Source: Strigamia acuminata
Lineage: Eukaryota > Arthropoda > Chilopoda > Geophilomorpha > Linotaeniidae
Assembly: GCA_949358305.1 (NCBI GenBank)
Contig: OX442315.1
Location: 27,430,427-27,494,426, forward strand
DNA length: 64,000 nt
Direction of reading: 5' to 3'
Shown: positions 26,487 through 38,822 of the stretch, piece after piece
Position numbering within the stretch: position 1 is the stretch's first letter
Layout of the letters: the number at the start of each line of letters is the position of its first letter
Notes under the pieces: model-generated
What the model was told of the DNA's origin: nothing
Database searches by the model: none
Seen by the model: only the letters and a program-made list of their open reading frames with translations
Program-made: the position numbers and the translations under genes

Positions 26487-28635
26487 ATGGCAGATGAAAT
26501 GGTTAGGGATAGTGTTATAACTGGAGTTGGTGGGGACAACACTGAAGCCGAGTCGTCTGCTTCTGACGAACCACCAACAAAGAAGAAGCGAGGTGAAAAC
26601 TACGGCAAGTTGGATTTAAAAGAAGAAAAGCTGGAGCAAAGATTAGGAGGAATTCTGTGTTGTGCAGTCTGCCTGGATCTGCCCAAGATGGCCATTTATC
26701 AGGTTCGATCAGCTGATAGGCTAAGTGAGAGCAGATTTTTCTAAAAATAAATCTAGTCCGATAATGATAGTTTGTTTTCATTATTTGAAAACATGTCTTT
26801 TTCATAATTGCATTCTAATTCAACTTATTTTTATTCGTTTATTTGAGACTTTTTTTTCCCCACAGCTAGGCCAGGCTCAACCTCGGGAAGCATATAGCTT
26901 TTTTTTCCCCCTTTCTTTCTCCTTTCACATTCCATTTGTATGACGTTTTTGACGAGTATATAATTGCAACCAACTGTTAAGTCAGGGTTTTTTGTTTTTG
27001 TTTTGGATTTTTTTTTAAAATATAAAAAAAAAAAAATGGAGAAATTACATTGTGATGTTAAATATTTGAGTTCAGAATCTAATTTGAGGTAACTGCGCTG
27101 TAACATCTGTATTTTTTAGTAAAGATAATAAATTAATATTGCCATCTAATGTTAATTGTGTGCTGATTTTATTTACAAAAGAAAAATCTTTTATATTTTC
27201 ATTCTAGGTTCAGACTATAAAATTTTGTAAGCAAATTTTTAAATTAATTTATATCTTCGTTTTTCAAAAAATAAAAATAATAAAAAATAAAAAATAAAAA
27301 TAATAAAAAATAAAAAATAAAAATAAATAATGTTAAATAAAAATAAATTTTTGTTTGTGTCAAATGAAATGAACCCCGGATGAAATTTGAATTAAATTTT
27401 TCGTTTAATTTTGTTTCTTTGTTTTCCAGAATTCATCGTGTCATCATCTAAGAAGCAAAATCTCGAGTTGGTGATTTTGTTTTGATAGCTTTTGTTGATG
27501 AAGGCTGTTTCTGTTTTATAATAATATTTATAGTATTTGTGATTTTTATTTTTAGGCTGGCAGATGAAAACATTTATAATAAGGCGTAACTAATCGTGCT
27601 TTACTCTTATTGTAGTGTACCAACGGTCACTTGATGTGCGCTGGCTGCTTTACACATGTTCTCGCTGATGCACGTTTGCGGGATGAAACTGCGACTTGCC
27701 CGAATTGCCGAATTGAAATAAGTAAAACCAATAGCTCTCGTAATTTGGCGGTGGAAAAAGCGGTCAGTGAGTTGCCTGCCGATTGCCAGTTCTGTTCTAA
27801 ACAGTTCCCACGCAATCTCTTGGAAAACCACGAATCCGAGCAGTGCGAAGACAGGTAACGTGCCACACATCTAATGTTTTAGTTATGCTCTTATGTTGGA
27901 AATTAGGTTGACCGATTGTAAGTTTAACCGTCTCGGTTGTATGTGGCGAGGACCATTGCACGAACTTGGGCAACACGAAGAAATGTGCGTTCATCCGAAT
28001 AAGACCGGAGCCGAAGTGATGGAGGCGCTCAAAATTATGGATCAGAAACGTTTGGAGGAGATGGCACTGTACAATAAGATATTTGAGCTGCTCTCGTTCG
28101 AGAAAGTCACGTTTAATGGTGAGAAAATTGCGGGGGGGAAAAATTCAATATTTTAAATGTTTATTTTTGTTTTTGTTTAGATTTGCAATGGAAACCATAT
28201 CGGACGGATGAATTTATTCACAAACTGTTTTACGAAACGAGTCGTTTTACTGCTTTCAATATTCAGTGGGTTGTGAAAGCACACGTCAACGACAGTCAAG
28301 GTGACCCGACACAGAGTTGCGACCGCTCTTTGAGCTATCAGGTATATAGTTTATTTATTAGTGGATAGTGGCTTTTACAAAGTTTAAATGCGTTTCAAAT
28401 TTAGGTTATTTTAAAGTCTAAGGTAGCTGCACCGTTAAACATGCACTACCTGATTTTAAAAGGCCCCTTTGGTGACATGAGAGCGCAGCCGTTGGTCCAG
28501 CATTTTGAATTCAGCGAGGAGAAAAGCGAGAGTCCTTACCACAAACTAACTTTGGCTTGTTCGGCTGAGTGTAATAAGTTATTAGCTTCCAAAGCTGTCA
28601 ATTTCAGGCTTATAATGTTTCAAGTGACAAAATAA
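26487..28635 (+). CDS. ZFTRAF1: zinc finger TRAF-type protein 1 (cysteine and histidine-rich protein 1)
   Basis: Five exons: 26487-26702, 27616-27854, 27907-28118, 28181-28341, 28405-28635 (1059 nt, 352 aa). An acidic/basic N-terminus is followed by a RING-like Cys/His module ([10 protein letters not shown] ... [12 protein letters not shown] ... TCPNCR), a TRAF-type zinc finger ([17 protein letters not shown] ... CKFNRLGC) and a C-terminal domain ending in FQVTK; all match vertebrate CYHR1/ZFTRAF1. I use the ATG at 26487 (A at -3, G at +4); an in-frame ATG lies upstream at 26418. Intron 1 is 913 bp, unusually long here. The downstream neighbour is TMEM276, which is also its neighbour in mammals. 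Confidence 0.95.
26703..27615 (+). other. long first intron of ZFTRAF1
   Basis: A 913-bp intron, more than ten times the local norm, with T-rich and A/T simple-sequence tracts (for example AAATAAAAATA repeats near 27270-27340). I see no coding exon or RNA gene in it. Confidence 0.6.
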
Positions 28636-29017
28636 TTTTTTTTTTTTTTTTTTTTAAAAAGAAAAAAAAAAGAAAAATAATAAGGGAGACTCCTGAAAGT
28701 ATACCGTTTACTATCTTAATCGTCTGTCGTTATTTAACAGAAATTAACTCGATTGTTTTCCTATATTCTTACACACAGAAAAATTATTTGTATTCTTCAG
28801 ATTTACTTGTTTGCTTGCACTTTCTTAAAAATTTTATGTATAATAAGAAAAATATATGCTTCTTTCACGCATAGGTTTATAGTTTTATTGAAATGTTTAA
28901 AAATCAAGTACAAGTACAATTTTGTTTAATCATTTAATTATTTATTTATTTATTTAAAAGGAAAAAACAATTTATTGAACAGACATGGTTACAAATCTCG
29001 GTATGGAAGGCAAAAGA
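28636..29017. other. convergent 3' region ZFTRAF1/TMEM276
   Basis: AT-rich 3'UTR territory of two convergent genes: a T/A homopolymer stretch directly after the ZFTRAF1 stop and an AATAAA on the minus strand at 28971-28976 that can serve TMEM276 exon 2b. No coding signal. Confidence 0.5.
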
Positions 29018-29454
29018 TCACATGAAAATTTTTTTAAAAATGCCGTCGATGCTTTTATCGTCTAATAAGAAACGATAAAATAAATAGAGAGCAACTGCTT
29101 TTAAGTAGTTAAGGATAACTTCGTCGTTGCCAATTTCGTCTTCTTTCATTCTGACCAGCAATAGTACGACGGTGCCAGCAATTCCAAATATACTTTTAGT
29201 CAAGTAACAACAGTAGCATAACGCCATAATAGACAGCAGAAAGACGACATCTTGGAATTTCTCATCATCTCTATAGCCGAGAAACTTGTTTGAGAAAGCG
29301 GAGATGACGGCAACGCCTCCCAGAACCATCGCGGCCTCTTCTTGGACGTTGGCTTGTAAAAACTGAGCAGCGATTAAGGCGACGCAAGTTGTATGAACCA
29401 GTCGGTGGAAAAAATCATACATATCTCTTATAATTGAGGGTGGATTGTTTACAC
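29018..29454 (-). CDS. TMEM276: TMEM276 alternative last exon 2b (paralogous to exon 2a)
   Basis: A second terminal exon, opening after a TTTGATAG acceptor and running 437 nt to a TGA. Its phase equals that of exon 2a, so exon 1 joined to 2b gives 597 nt, 198 aa. The encoded start (PPS-IIR ... LIAAQFL) aligns with 2a (PPC-SLVR ... LIAAQLY), and both continue as hydrophobic helices. I see no separate first exon in the 181 bp between them, so this reads as a duplicated, mutually exclusive last exon rather than an independent gene. Alternative: a separate gene with an unseen start. Confidence 0.7.
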
Positions 29455-29635
29455 CTATCAAAAAGAATATAAATAATTGATGTAGTTGCAACTTTTCATT
29501 TAAAAAAGGCACAATTTATTATCATTTTTTTAAATTTTAATATTAACATTTTGTGTTACATTTTCGAGCTTGCACACGAACAAATACATTTCTTTAACAC
29601 TCACGACATTATTTATATGATTTTTTTGTTTGTTT

Positions 29636-30378
29636 TTATTCTTGTAAGGCTCGCATTAAAGAGTAGAGACTTAAACTGAGGCCATAGTGAAATAAATCGA
29701 CTGAGGGCATTCCTAATCTCCTCCCTCTGGTGCCAACCATAAGTCCAACCAGAATTATTGACACAGCTCCTAAGCACCCATATGCACTGCGATTGAGCAA
29801 ACTATTGAGCAGCATGGAAATTGCAGACACGGCAGACACAAATTCACTCATAGTCGTGCTCGTTCGATAATCGGCTATTAGTTTGACCACCAAAAGCAAA
29901 CTACCAAGAGCCAAGTGAATGTGTCCGACGTCGTCCATCTCGTGCTTGTAATACAACTGGGCTGCGATCAAAGACAGCCCCATAGTTGCTCCTAACCACG
30001 TAAGCGCTCTGTGTATCCTGACAAGCGAACAGGGTGGGTCAAATAGAGCTGTGTATAGGAGGAGAAAATTATTTTAGTTTTTTTCATTTCCATTTAAAAT
30101 GCCCCATTTTATAAATACAATTTTTTTTTAAAAAAAATTATTATTATTATTATTATTTTAAATATTCAATTTTTTTTTAAATTTTTTCTTCTCTTTTGTT
30201 TCAACGTTCAAATCTTACCAAATCTTATCATTCCCGCTACAGCAGCGAACCAAATTAGAGAGTAGCCAATTACTGCATACGCGTAAGTGTCCCATGACGA
30301 GGCCGTCATCTGTAAAATTCCGTAAACTGAAGCTGCTGCCAACACCAAATCGGAAAAGGCCGTTGACAATTGAGACAT
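29636..30378 (-). CDS. TMEM276: transmembrane protein 276, isoform with proximal last exon (2a)
   Basis: Exon 1 is 30219-30378 and exon 2a is 29636-30048 (573 nt, 190 aa). The protein is almost entirely hydrophobic helices, about four to six membrane segments. The N-terminal STAFSDLVL and the C-terminal YG..G ... GL ... RRL.MP..D ... RAL pattern match my recollection of vertebrate TMEM276, whose gene is adjacent to ZFTRAF1 and makes a read-through transcript with it in human. Start ATG at 30378 (GCC before ATG). A splice-acceptor-like TTTTAG lies just upstream near 30419, so a 5'UTR exon is likely. The TAA stop sits inside GAATAAAAAC, so the stop codon overlaps an AATAAA poly(A) signal. Function is not known to me. 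Confidence 0.8.
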
Positions 30379-30911
30379 GGCGACAATTGAGTTTTTCAAA
30401 CTGATTTCTTCAATCTAAAATGTACATTTCATTGTTTACAGTGAATAATAGTCGTTTACTGATATCAACCTTACAAATTTTGGTCCTTAAGTAGATTAAA
30501 TGCTTACACAACAATTTTAAATCGCTTCGTTTACCCAAGATCTCTAACTGTATGAAGCAGACGATTTTTATCAGTTGCTCAGTGACGCCCACCACATGTC
30601 GTTGCTAGGCGATCACTTTGGGTTTCTCGAAAGCGTGAAAATTAATTTCATCCTGGAAATAAAGCATTAATAAATACGTACGTGCATTTATTAATTTCTT
30701 ATATTTCACAAATAGATTATTGCGGCAGGAAAAGGATCATTTTAAAACCAATAAAAGTTTTACGAACAACACCGGGAAGCAACATCGCGCTTAATCATTT
30801 CACCGTTTAGTTTTCCTGCTATTTGTCGTTACTCGATAGCGACACGCGAGGTGGCAAGCGCGGCGAAAGTAAACCGGTCAAATCAGATATAGACTTTATC
30901 GGGAATAAATT
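30379..30911. promoter_or_regulatory. bidirectional region TMEM276/PARP2
   Basis: 533 bp between divergent start codons. It includes a GTTGCTAGGCGAT motif near 30599-30611 close to an RFX X-box, and a GC-richer stretch (30780-30900) next to the PARP2 start. Part probably is a 5'UTR exon of TMEM276. Confidence 0.45.
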
Positions 30912-33900
30912 ATGCCTCCCAAACGTAAAGTGTCCGCGAACAAAGCAGGTGAATCACTCGTGACAACGAGCCGAGGAAAAAAAGTAATGCATTATCATGC
31001 GTTGTAGGTCAAGCGGCGGTTACAAAGAAAGCGAAACAAGCGGATGAAACCAACCAAGTAGAAACGGATAAAGACGTCGACGATAAACACAATAGGTTGT
31101 ATTGGCAATGGCAGTCTGACACGACGGAATGGAAACGCTTTTCGACCGTATCTGAAGAAGCTATAAATGCCGCTTATGCGTTAAAGAAGAAGCAGGTACG
31201 ATTCCTATTAAGGACTCTTTTTTTTCATTTCTTTTTTTTCTGTCTCTTCATTCCGATTAGTTATGTTCTTAATGTACGTTTTTAGGTGACGATTACCGAG
31301 GATGGAGAGAATGTTATTGTATATTTTACGAAAATGTCATGCAGCATCGTGGTATCGGGCAGTAAGGTATCGGGCAGTATTCGATGTGGTATAAAAGTTG
31401 GGAAAGGTATTACATCATGAAATTAATTTTTTTAAATTATAAATGGATGATTTTATTAATCTGGTTCGATTTCAGATGTTTTTGTGTGGCAATGGCAGGA
31501 TATTCAGGGGGAGGAACACGTTTATACACCGATGCAAATGCTTGTATTGGAGGATTCGTTTCAAAGCGGAGAATCACCAGCGGTTTTAAAATTAGGCATT
31601 CGGAACTATACTGTCGATTTTAAAGCGTGGACGCAAACTGCTAACACCTCAAGAGAAATGAAAATTTTAGCTCGAGTTAAATTGGGTAATTGAATTATTT
31701 GTTTTGAATTAATTGCAACTTTAAATTGATCGCACGTTGTAGATGTGACCATCAAAACTAAAACGGCCAAATCGAATGCCAAAAAGCAGAACACTACAGC
31801 CACCAAAGAAACTGGTTAGATATATGATCTATGTACGTTGTTCTTTAATTTTTATTTTATGATGTTCGTTTTTATTCTGCGTAGTTGAAACAATTTCGTA
31901 TAATGGAAAGAGACCCGTGGATTCTTTTTGCTTGCAAAAACTACATTCGTCTCACGTATATTACAATGGAGATGATGTCTGGGATGTTACGTTGAATCAG
32001 GTGATTGGTTTTTATGCTATTACCGTTGAATCAATATCTAATAGAATGTTTACATCAAAATTTTACAGACAAATCTTCAGTACAACAATAATAAATTTTA
32101 TAAGATTCAACTACTCGAAGATAATAACTCCGATTTGTACAGCATCTGGCTTAGATGGGGCAGGGTGGGTCAACGAGGGCAATTTAAACTTCACGAATGT
32201 GGTTGTGATTTGGCAAAGGCTAAATCTTTATTCGAGTTAAAGTAAGAAACGTTTTAAATTTTATTTATTGTAAATGCTTTAAGACACACATATTTTCTCC
32301 AGATTTAAAGATAAAACTAAAAACAATTGGCACGAAAGAGATAAGTTTGAAAAAGTTCCAGGAAAATATGATATTCTGTACGTTGAATATTCATCTAATG
32401 AGGTTGTATTCACCTATTATTGTCAGATGAATTTTGTTTTTTAAATTTATTTTTTTTAAATTAAAGAATGCCAGCGATGCAAAGACTAGACCCATTCCCG
32501 AATCAAAGTTAGACAAGAGTGTGAAAGTAATATTTCCTAAAAGTTATTGTTTACATATTTTGCTAATTACTTTTTTAATCGTAGGATTTAATTGAGTTAA
32601 TTTGCAATATAAAAACAATGGAAGAAATGGTATTAGAAATGAAGTACGACGCCAAAAAGGCTCCCTTAGGTATGATGATTGCTTCGATTGAATTAAACTT
32701 CGATCACTCCTTAATTTGAACGATCAAAATTTAGGAAAACTGACACCGGATCAAATCAAAGCTGGCTATGCGGCTTTGAAAGTTATTGAAGGACTAATTA
32801 ATAGTAATCAATTGGGTCCTGGCCTCGTTGAGGCATGTAACGCGTTTTATACAAGGATTCCGCACAGCTTTGGGTAGATTGCGTTGCTTTTAAATTTCAC
32901 GAGAAAACTGATTCGTTTTTAATATTTGTATTTATAGAATGAAAACACCTCCACTCATAGCAAGCTTACCCATGATTAAGCAAAAAATTCAACTTCTTGA
33001 GGTAATTAGGTGTTCATTTTTTGCCTGTAAAAAAATTAATATCTTACAATGAAATTTGTATAAATTTTAGGCACTAGGAGACATACAAATAGCTATTAAA
33101 TTATTAAACGAAAACCCAGACATGCTGCTTCATCCTGCGGACAACCACTACAAGTCTTTAAAATGCGAATTAATTCCACTTGAGAAAGGGAGCTCCGATT
33201 ATAGCGTATGTTATTTTTTTTTTTATTAGGATCTAAAATGATTTTTGTAATTTATTGTTATTTTTCAGCTGATAGAAAGATACCTGCAGAACACTCACGG
33301 CAGCACTCACAATGTGTTTACACTTGAAATAGAGAACATATTTTCCTGTGTGAAAGAAGGAGACAATGATAGATTTCTCGATTACGGCAACAAGTTGGTG
33401 ATATTTAATTCAGTCGAACGTTTTTACATTTCTCGTACTTAACTATTTAGAATGTTGTTGTGGCATGGTTCCCGCTTGACTAACTGGGCTGGCATTTTAG
33501 GAAAAGGTTTGCGAATTGCCCCTCCTGAAGCTCCTATATCCGGTTACATGGTAGTGATTGACATGTTATGTATTTTTATTAACACTTAATGTCGATTTAT
33601 TTAACAGTTTGGAAAAGGATTGTATTTCGCTGACATGTGCAGTAAAAGCGCTAACTACTGTTTTGCATCCCACACAGTTCCTTCCGGGTTGTTGTTACTT
33701 TGCGAAGTATGTTAATGAATTAAATTGGCTTTAGTTTAACTTTAATTATCTTCTGTTATTTTCTAGGTTTCGTTGGGAGATTGCAATGAATTGAAAGATG
33801 CCGATCCAGATGCAAACAAACTTCCTCCTGGAAAACACAGTGTCAGAGCAAGAGGAAGAATGATTCCGGATCCTAAAGCAGTCGAGGAATTGTAAAGACA

Positions 33901-34109
33901 TGTTAAATATACGTTTGTTTTTGCATTTAATAATCGTTCGATTTCATTTCAGGCCGGATGGAGTAAAGGTTCCTTGTGGCAGAGGATGGGACTCGAGATT
34001 TTCCAATACACACGGGTATACACTGAATTACAACGAATATATTGTGTATAACGTGGATCAAGTTCGGATGCGGTATCTAATAAGAGTAAAATTTAATTTC
34101 AAACGCTAA
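30912..34109 (+). CDS. PARP2: PARP2-like poly(ADP-ribose) polymerase with two N-terminal WWE domains
   Basis: Eighteen exons: 30912-30948, 31008-31195, 31286-31388, 31476-31685, 31743-31814, 31885-32000, 32069-32241, 32303-32402, 32467-32526, 32585-32669, 32735-32873, 32938-33001, 33071-33205, 33269-33393, 33451-33550, 33608-33706, 33767-33891, 33953-34109 (2088 nt, 695 aa). Lys-rich N-terminus, WWE 1 (YWQWQSD, about 42-109), WWE 2 ([10 protein letters not shown], about 111-180), basic linker, WGR domain ([15 protein letters not shown]), helical regulatory domain, ART domain with the H-Y-E triad: His541 in LLWHGSR, Tyr575 in GKGLYFADM, Glu672 in YNEYIVYN. It makes poly(ADP-ribose) at DNA breaks. 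WWE domains bind iso-ADP-ribose and are not part of human PARP2. Exon 3 has two usable donors. Confidence 0.93.
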
Positions 34110-34328
34110 GATAAAACAGTTTCAAACGGTTCACTTCATTTTTATTTCCATTTGAGTTCTTTCTTTTTTGTATACATAATTTTGGAATGTTTATACTGTG
34201 TTGTAAGAGTTTCATTTTCTTTATTATTTCGTTTTTGTATAAATAAGCATTTTCAAACTAGTCTGGTTGTAAATTGATATTCACCCTCGAGTTATGAATC
34301 GATTTTATGACAATATAGTGGATTTAAA
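34110..34328. other. convergent 3' region PARP2/C12orf57
   Basis: 219 bp of AT-rich 3'UTR sequence between convergent stop codons; nothing else visible. Confidence 0.5.
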
Positions 34329-34839
34329 TCAACTTGCAGACGTTGGGGAGAGCGGTGTTGGCAATTGAGGCGTCATTTGAGGAATGAAATACGCCCGAAC
34401 TTCTGCATTAAGTTTTGCTATCTCTGGGTCGTCTTTTTCGTACGCTCGAATCGCTTGCGCGAATTGAATGGCGCCTGAACAAATTCGAGAAGCGGAAGTT
34501 AAACGCGGAGTTATTTTAGAGTTGTAGTATTTTTACCTTCTCCGTCAGCTGTGAAACCAAACGCTTGAATGACTTCCATTTGAATTTGAGTCACCAGCGG
34601 AAAGACTGTTTGCATTATTTTTATCATATCGTTGCCTGCTGTGGTTTTAGCACTGTCTAATTTGGACATGTTGTCAGGTAGGGAGAATGCTGTGAGCACA
34701 GCGCATAATGCAGCTATAAAATTTGAATAGACATTTAGCAATCATTAAAAGTGTAAAGTTGTAGGTATAAACTATTGCCTTTCGCCCTATCTATTGTAAA
34801 GTGTGATTTTATATGCCCATTGTCATTTGCGGTAGCCAT
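34329..34839 (-). CDS. C12orf57: protein C10 (C12orf57 homologue)
   Basis: Three exons: 34773-34839, 34537-34713, 34329-34474 (390 nt, 129 aa; human 126 aa). Small soluble helical protein. Diagnostic segments are AVLTAFSLPDN, the NDMIKIMQ..FPLVTQIQMEVIQAFGF stretch, and AYEKDDPEIA near the C-terminus; all align with vertebrate C10, a protein of unclear molecular function linked to brain development. The ATG at 34839 gives the family length; an in-frame ATG upstream at 34923 would add 28 residues without family support. The first intron is only 59 bp with donor GTTTAT. Confidence 0.9.
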
Positions 34840-35980
34840 TGCAGCGGTATTTAAATGTCTACACTCACGCCCTCTATATCCAGTGTTCGGGTGTGAAGGC
34901 GGCACCGCATAATTAAAGTGCATACCGGGCCCCTTTTCAAAGACAATTATCCCGGCTGTAATTTATTTTGATCAGAATTTAGGGTTCGTTTGTATACTTC
35001 AGTTTTCCAACTGAAGGCGTCATGTGAACTGCGATGGTTAAGAGCACTTTTGAATAAAGTGTATTTAAATCGCCATTCGTTTTGTTTGTTTTATTTCTCT
35101 GTTTGATTCGATTCACTCAGTTTCGTATGAGCCGCAAACGCCTTTCCGTTGTACTTGCAATTTAACGCAGCACTGCAAAGTCAAATCGTTGATCGTGTGA
35201 TGTTTGCTTGAATAAAGCCAATAAACTTAACAGTCGTGCAATTTCCAATATAAATATTAATGTTTATTTACGAAAGAGTCATGTTGTCTGGAAATTATCA
35301 ATTTGACAAAGTATTAGTAATATAAAGAAAAATGACAGGAAAGTATGGCATCAAACTAAAAATCGATACATTTTCAATCTATAATGTGAAACACATACAT
35401 TATACTGTTTTAATGAAACATTAGAATTTAAAAACGTCATTCACCTGTGCGTTATAACGGTTAACAGGCTGAGACGGTTAACGATGATGTGGGTAATTTT
35501 CAATATTAATTTTTAAAAATTGACGAGTTTTTGTTTGATAATTTTTCATCATAATCGTTCAAATTTTTTTTTATATAAAAAATTAAATATACGAGCCCTG
35601 ATGATTAAATCAAACTAAAATAATTGATAATTTTATTACCATTATCTTAAAAATCAAGAGAATTTATGTGAAAGAAAACAAATTTCTAAATTGAGTTGAT
35701 GATGTCGATAGCTTTTACCGGTTGGTTTGCAAAACAAAAATCTGAAATTTGAAACTTGTGAAATTAACTTGTCGAACTCCGAACAAAATCCTTATATTTT
35801 ATTATGAAAAAAAAACTCAGGGCATTATCTAGTTAGTAAATTAAGAAAAAAAAATAGAATGGAATTTACACATCAATTATAATCAGCCAATAAAAATCAT
35901 TACGAATCCGTTCTCTTGATCTTTAAAATAAAAGATTTTATCACACTGAAACAGCGTGACGAAGAGACTCTCCAGACTTT
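34840..35980. other. intergenic stretch between C12orf57 and NUDT21
   Basis: About 1.1 kb, upstream of C12orf57 and downstream of NUDT21 (both minus). It includes the 5'UTR/promoter of the first and the 3'UTR of the second, and AT-rich filler. No coding signal. Confidence 0.5.
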
Positions 35981-38719
<2,739 letters not shown>

Positions 38720-38822
38720 TTTTTCAAACCTGCAACTGTGAGTGCTAAACTTATCGCGGGCTGGTGGCGCTTGCTAGCGGTAAACGGTGAAAGTAACATT
38801 GATTAAAAACTATACAAACAAC
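38720..38822. promoter_or_regulatory. 103-bp bidirectional promoter NUDT21/COG7
   Basis: Only 103 bp separate the divergent ATG codons. The region is GC-richer than its surroundings (TATCGCGGGC and GGTGGCGC motifs) and has no TATA box, the usual form of divergent housekeeping promoters. Confidence 0.6.

Noticed and set aside
29018-29512. Independent gene starting MPFLNEKLQ
   Set aside because: The first 19 codons lie upstream of a good splice acceptor in AT-rich intron-like sequence; similarity to exon 2a and matching phase favour an alternative exon.
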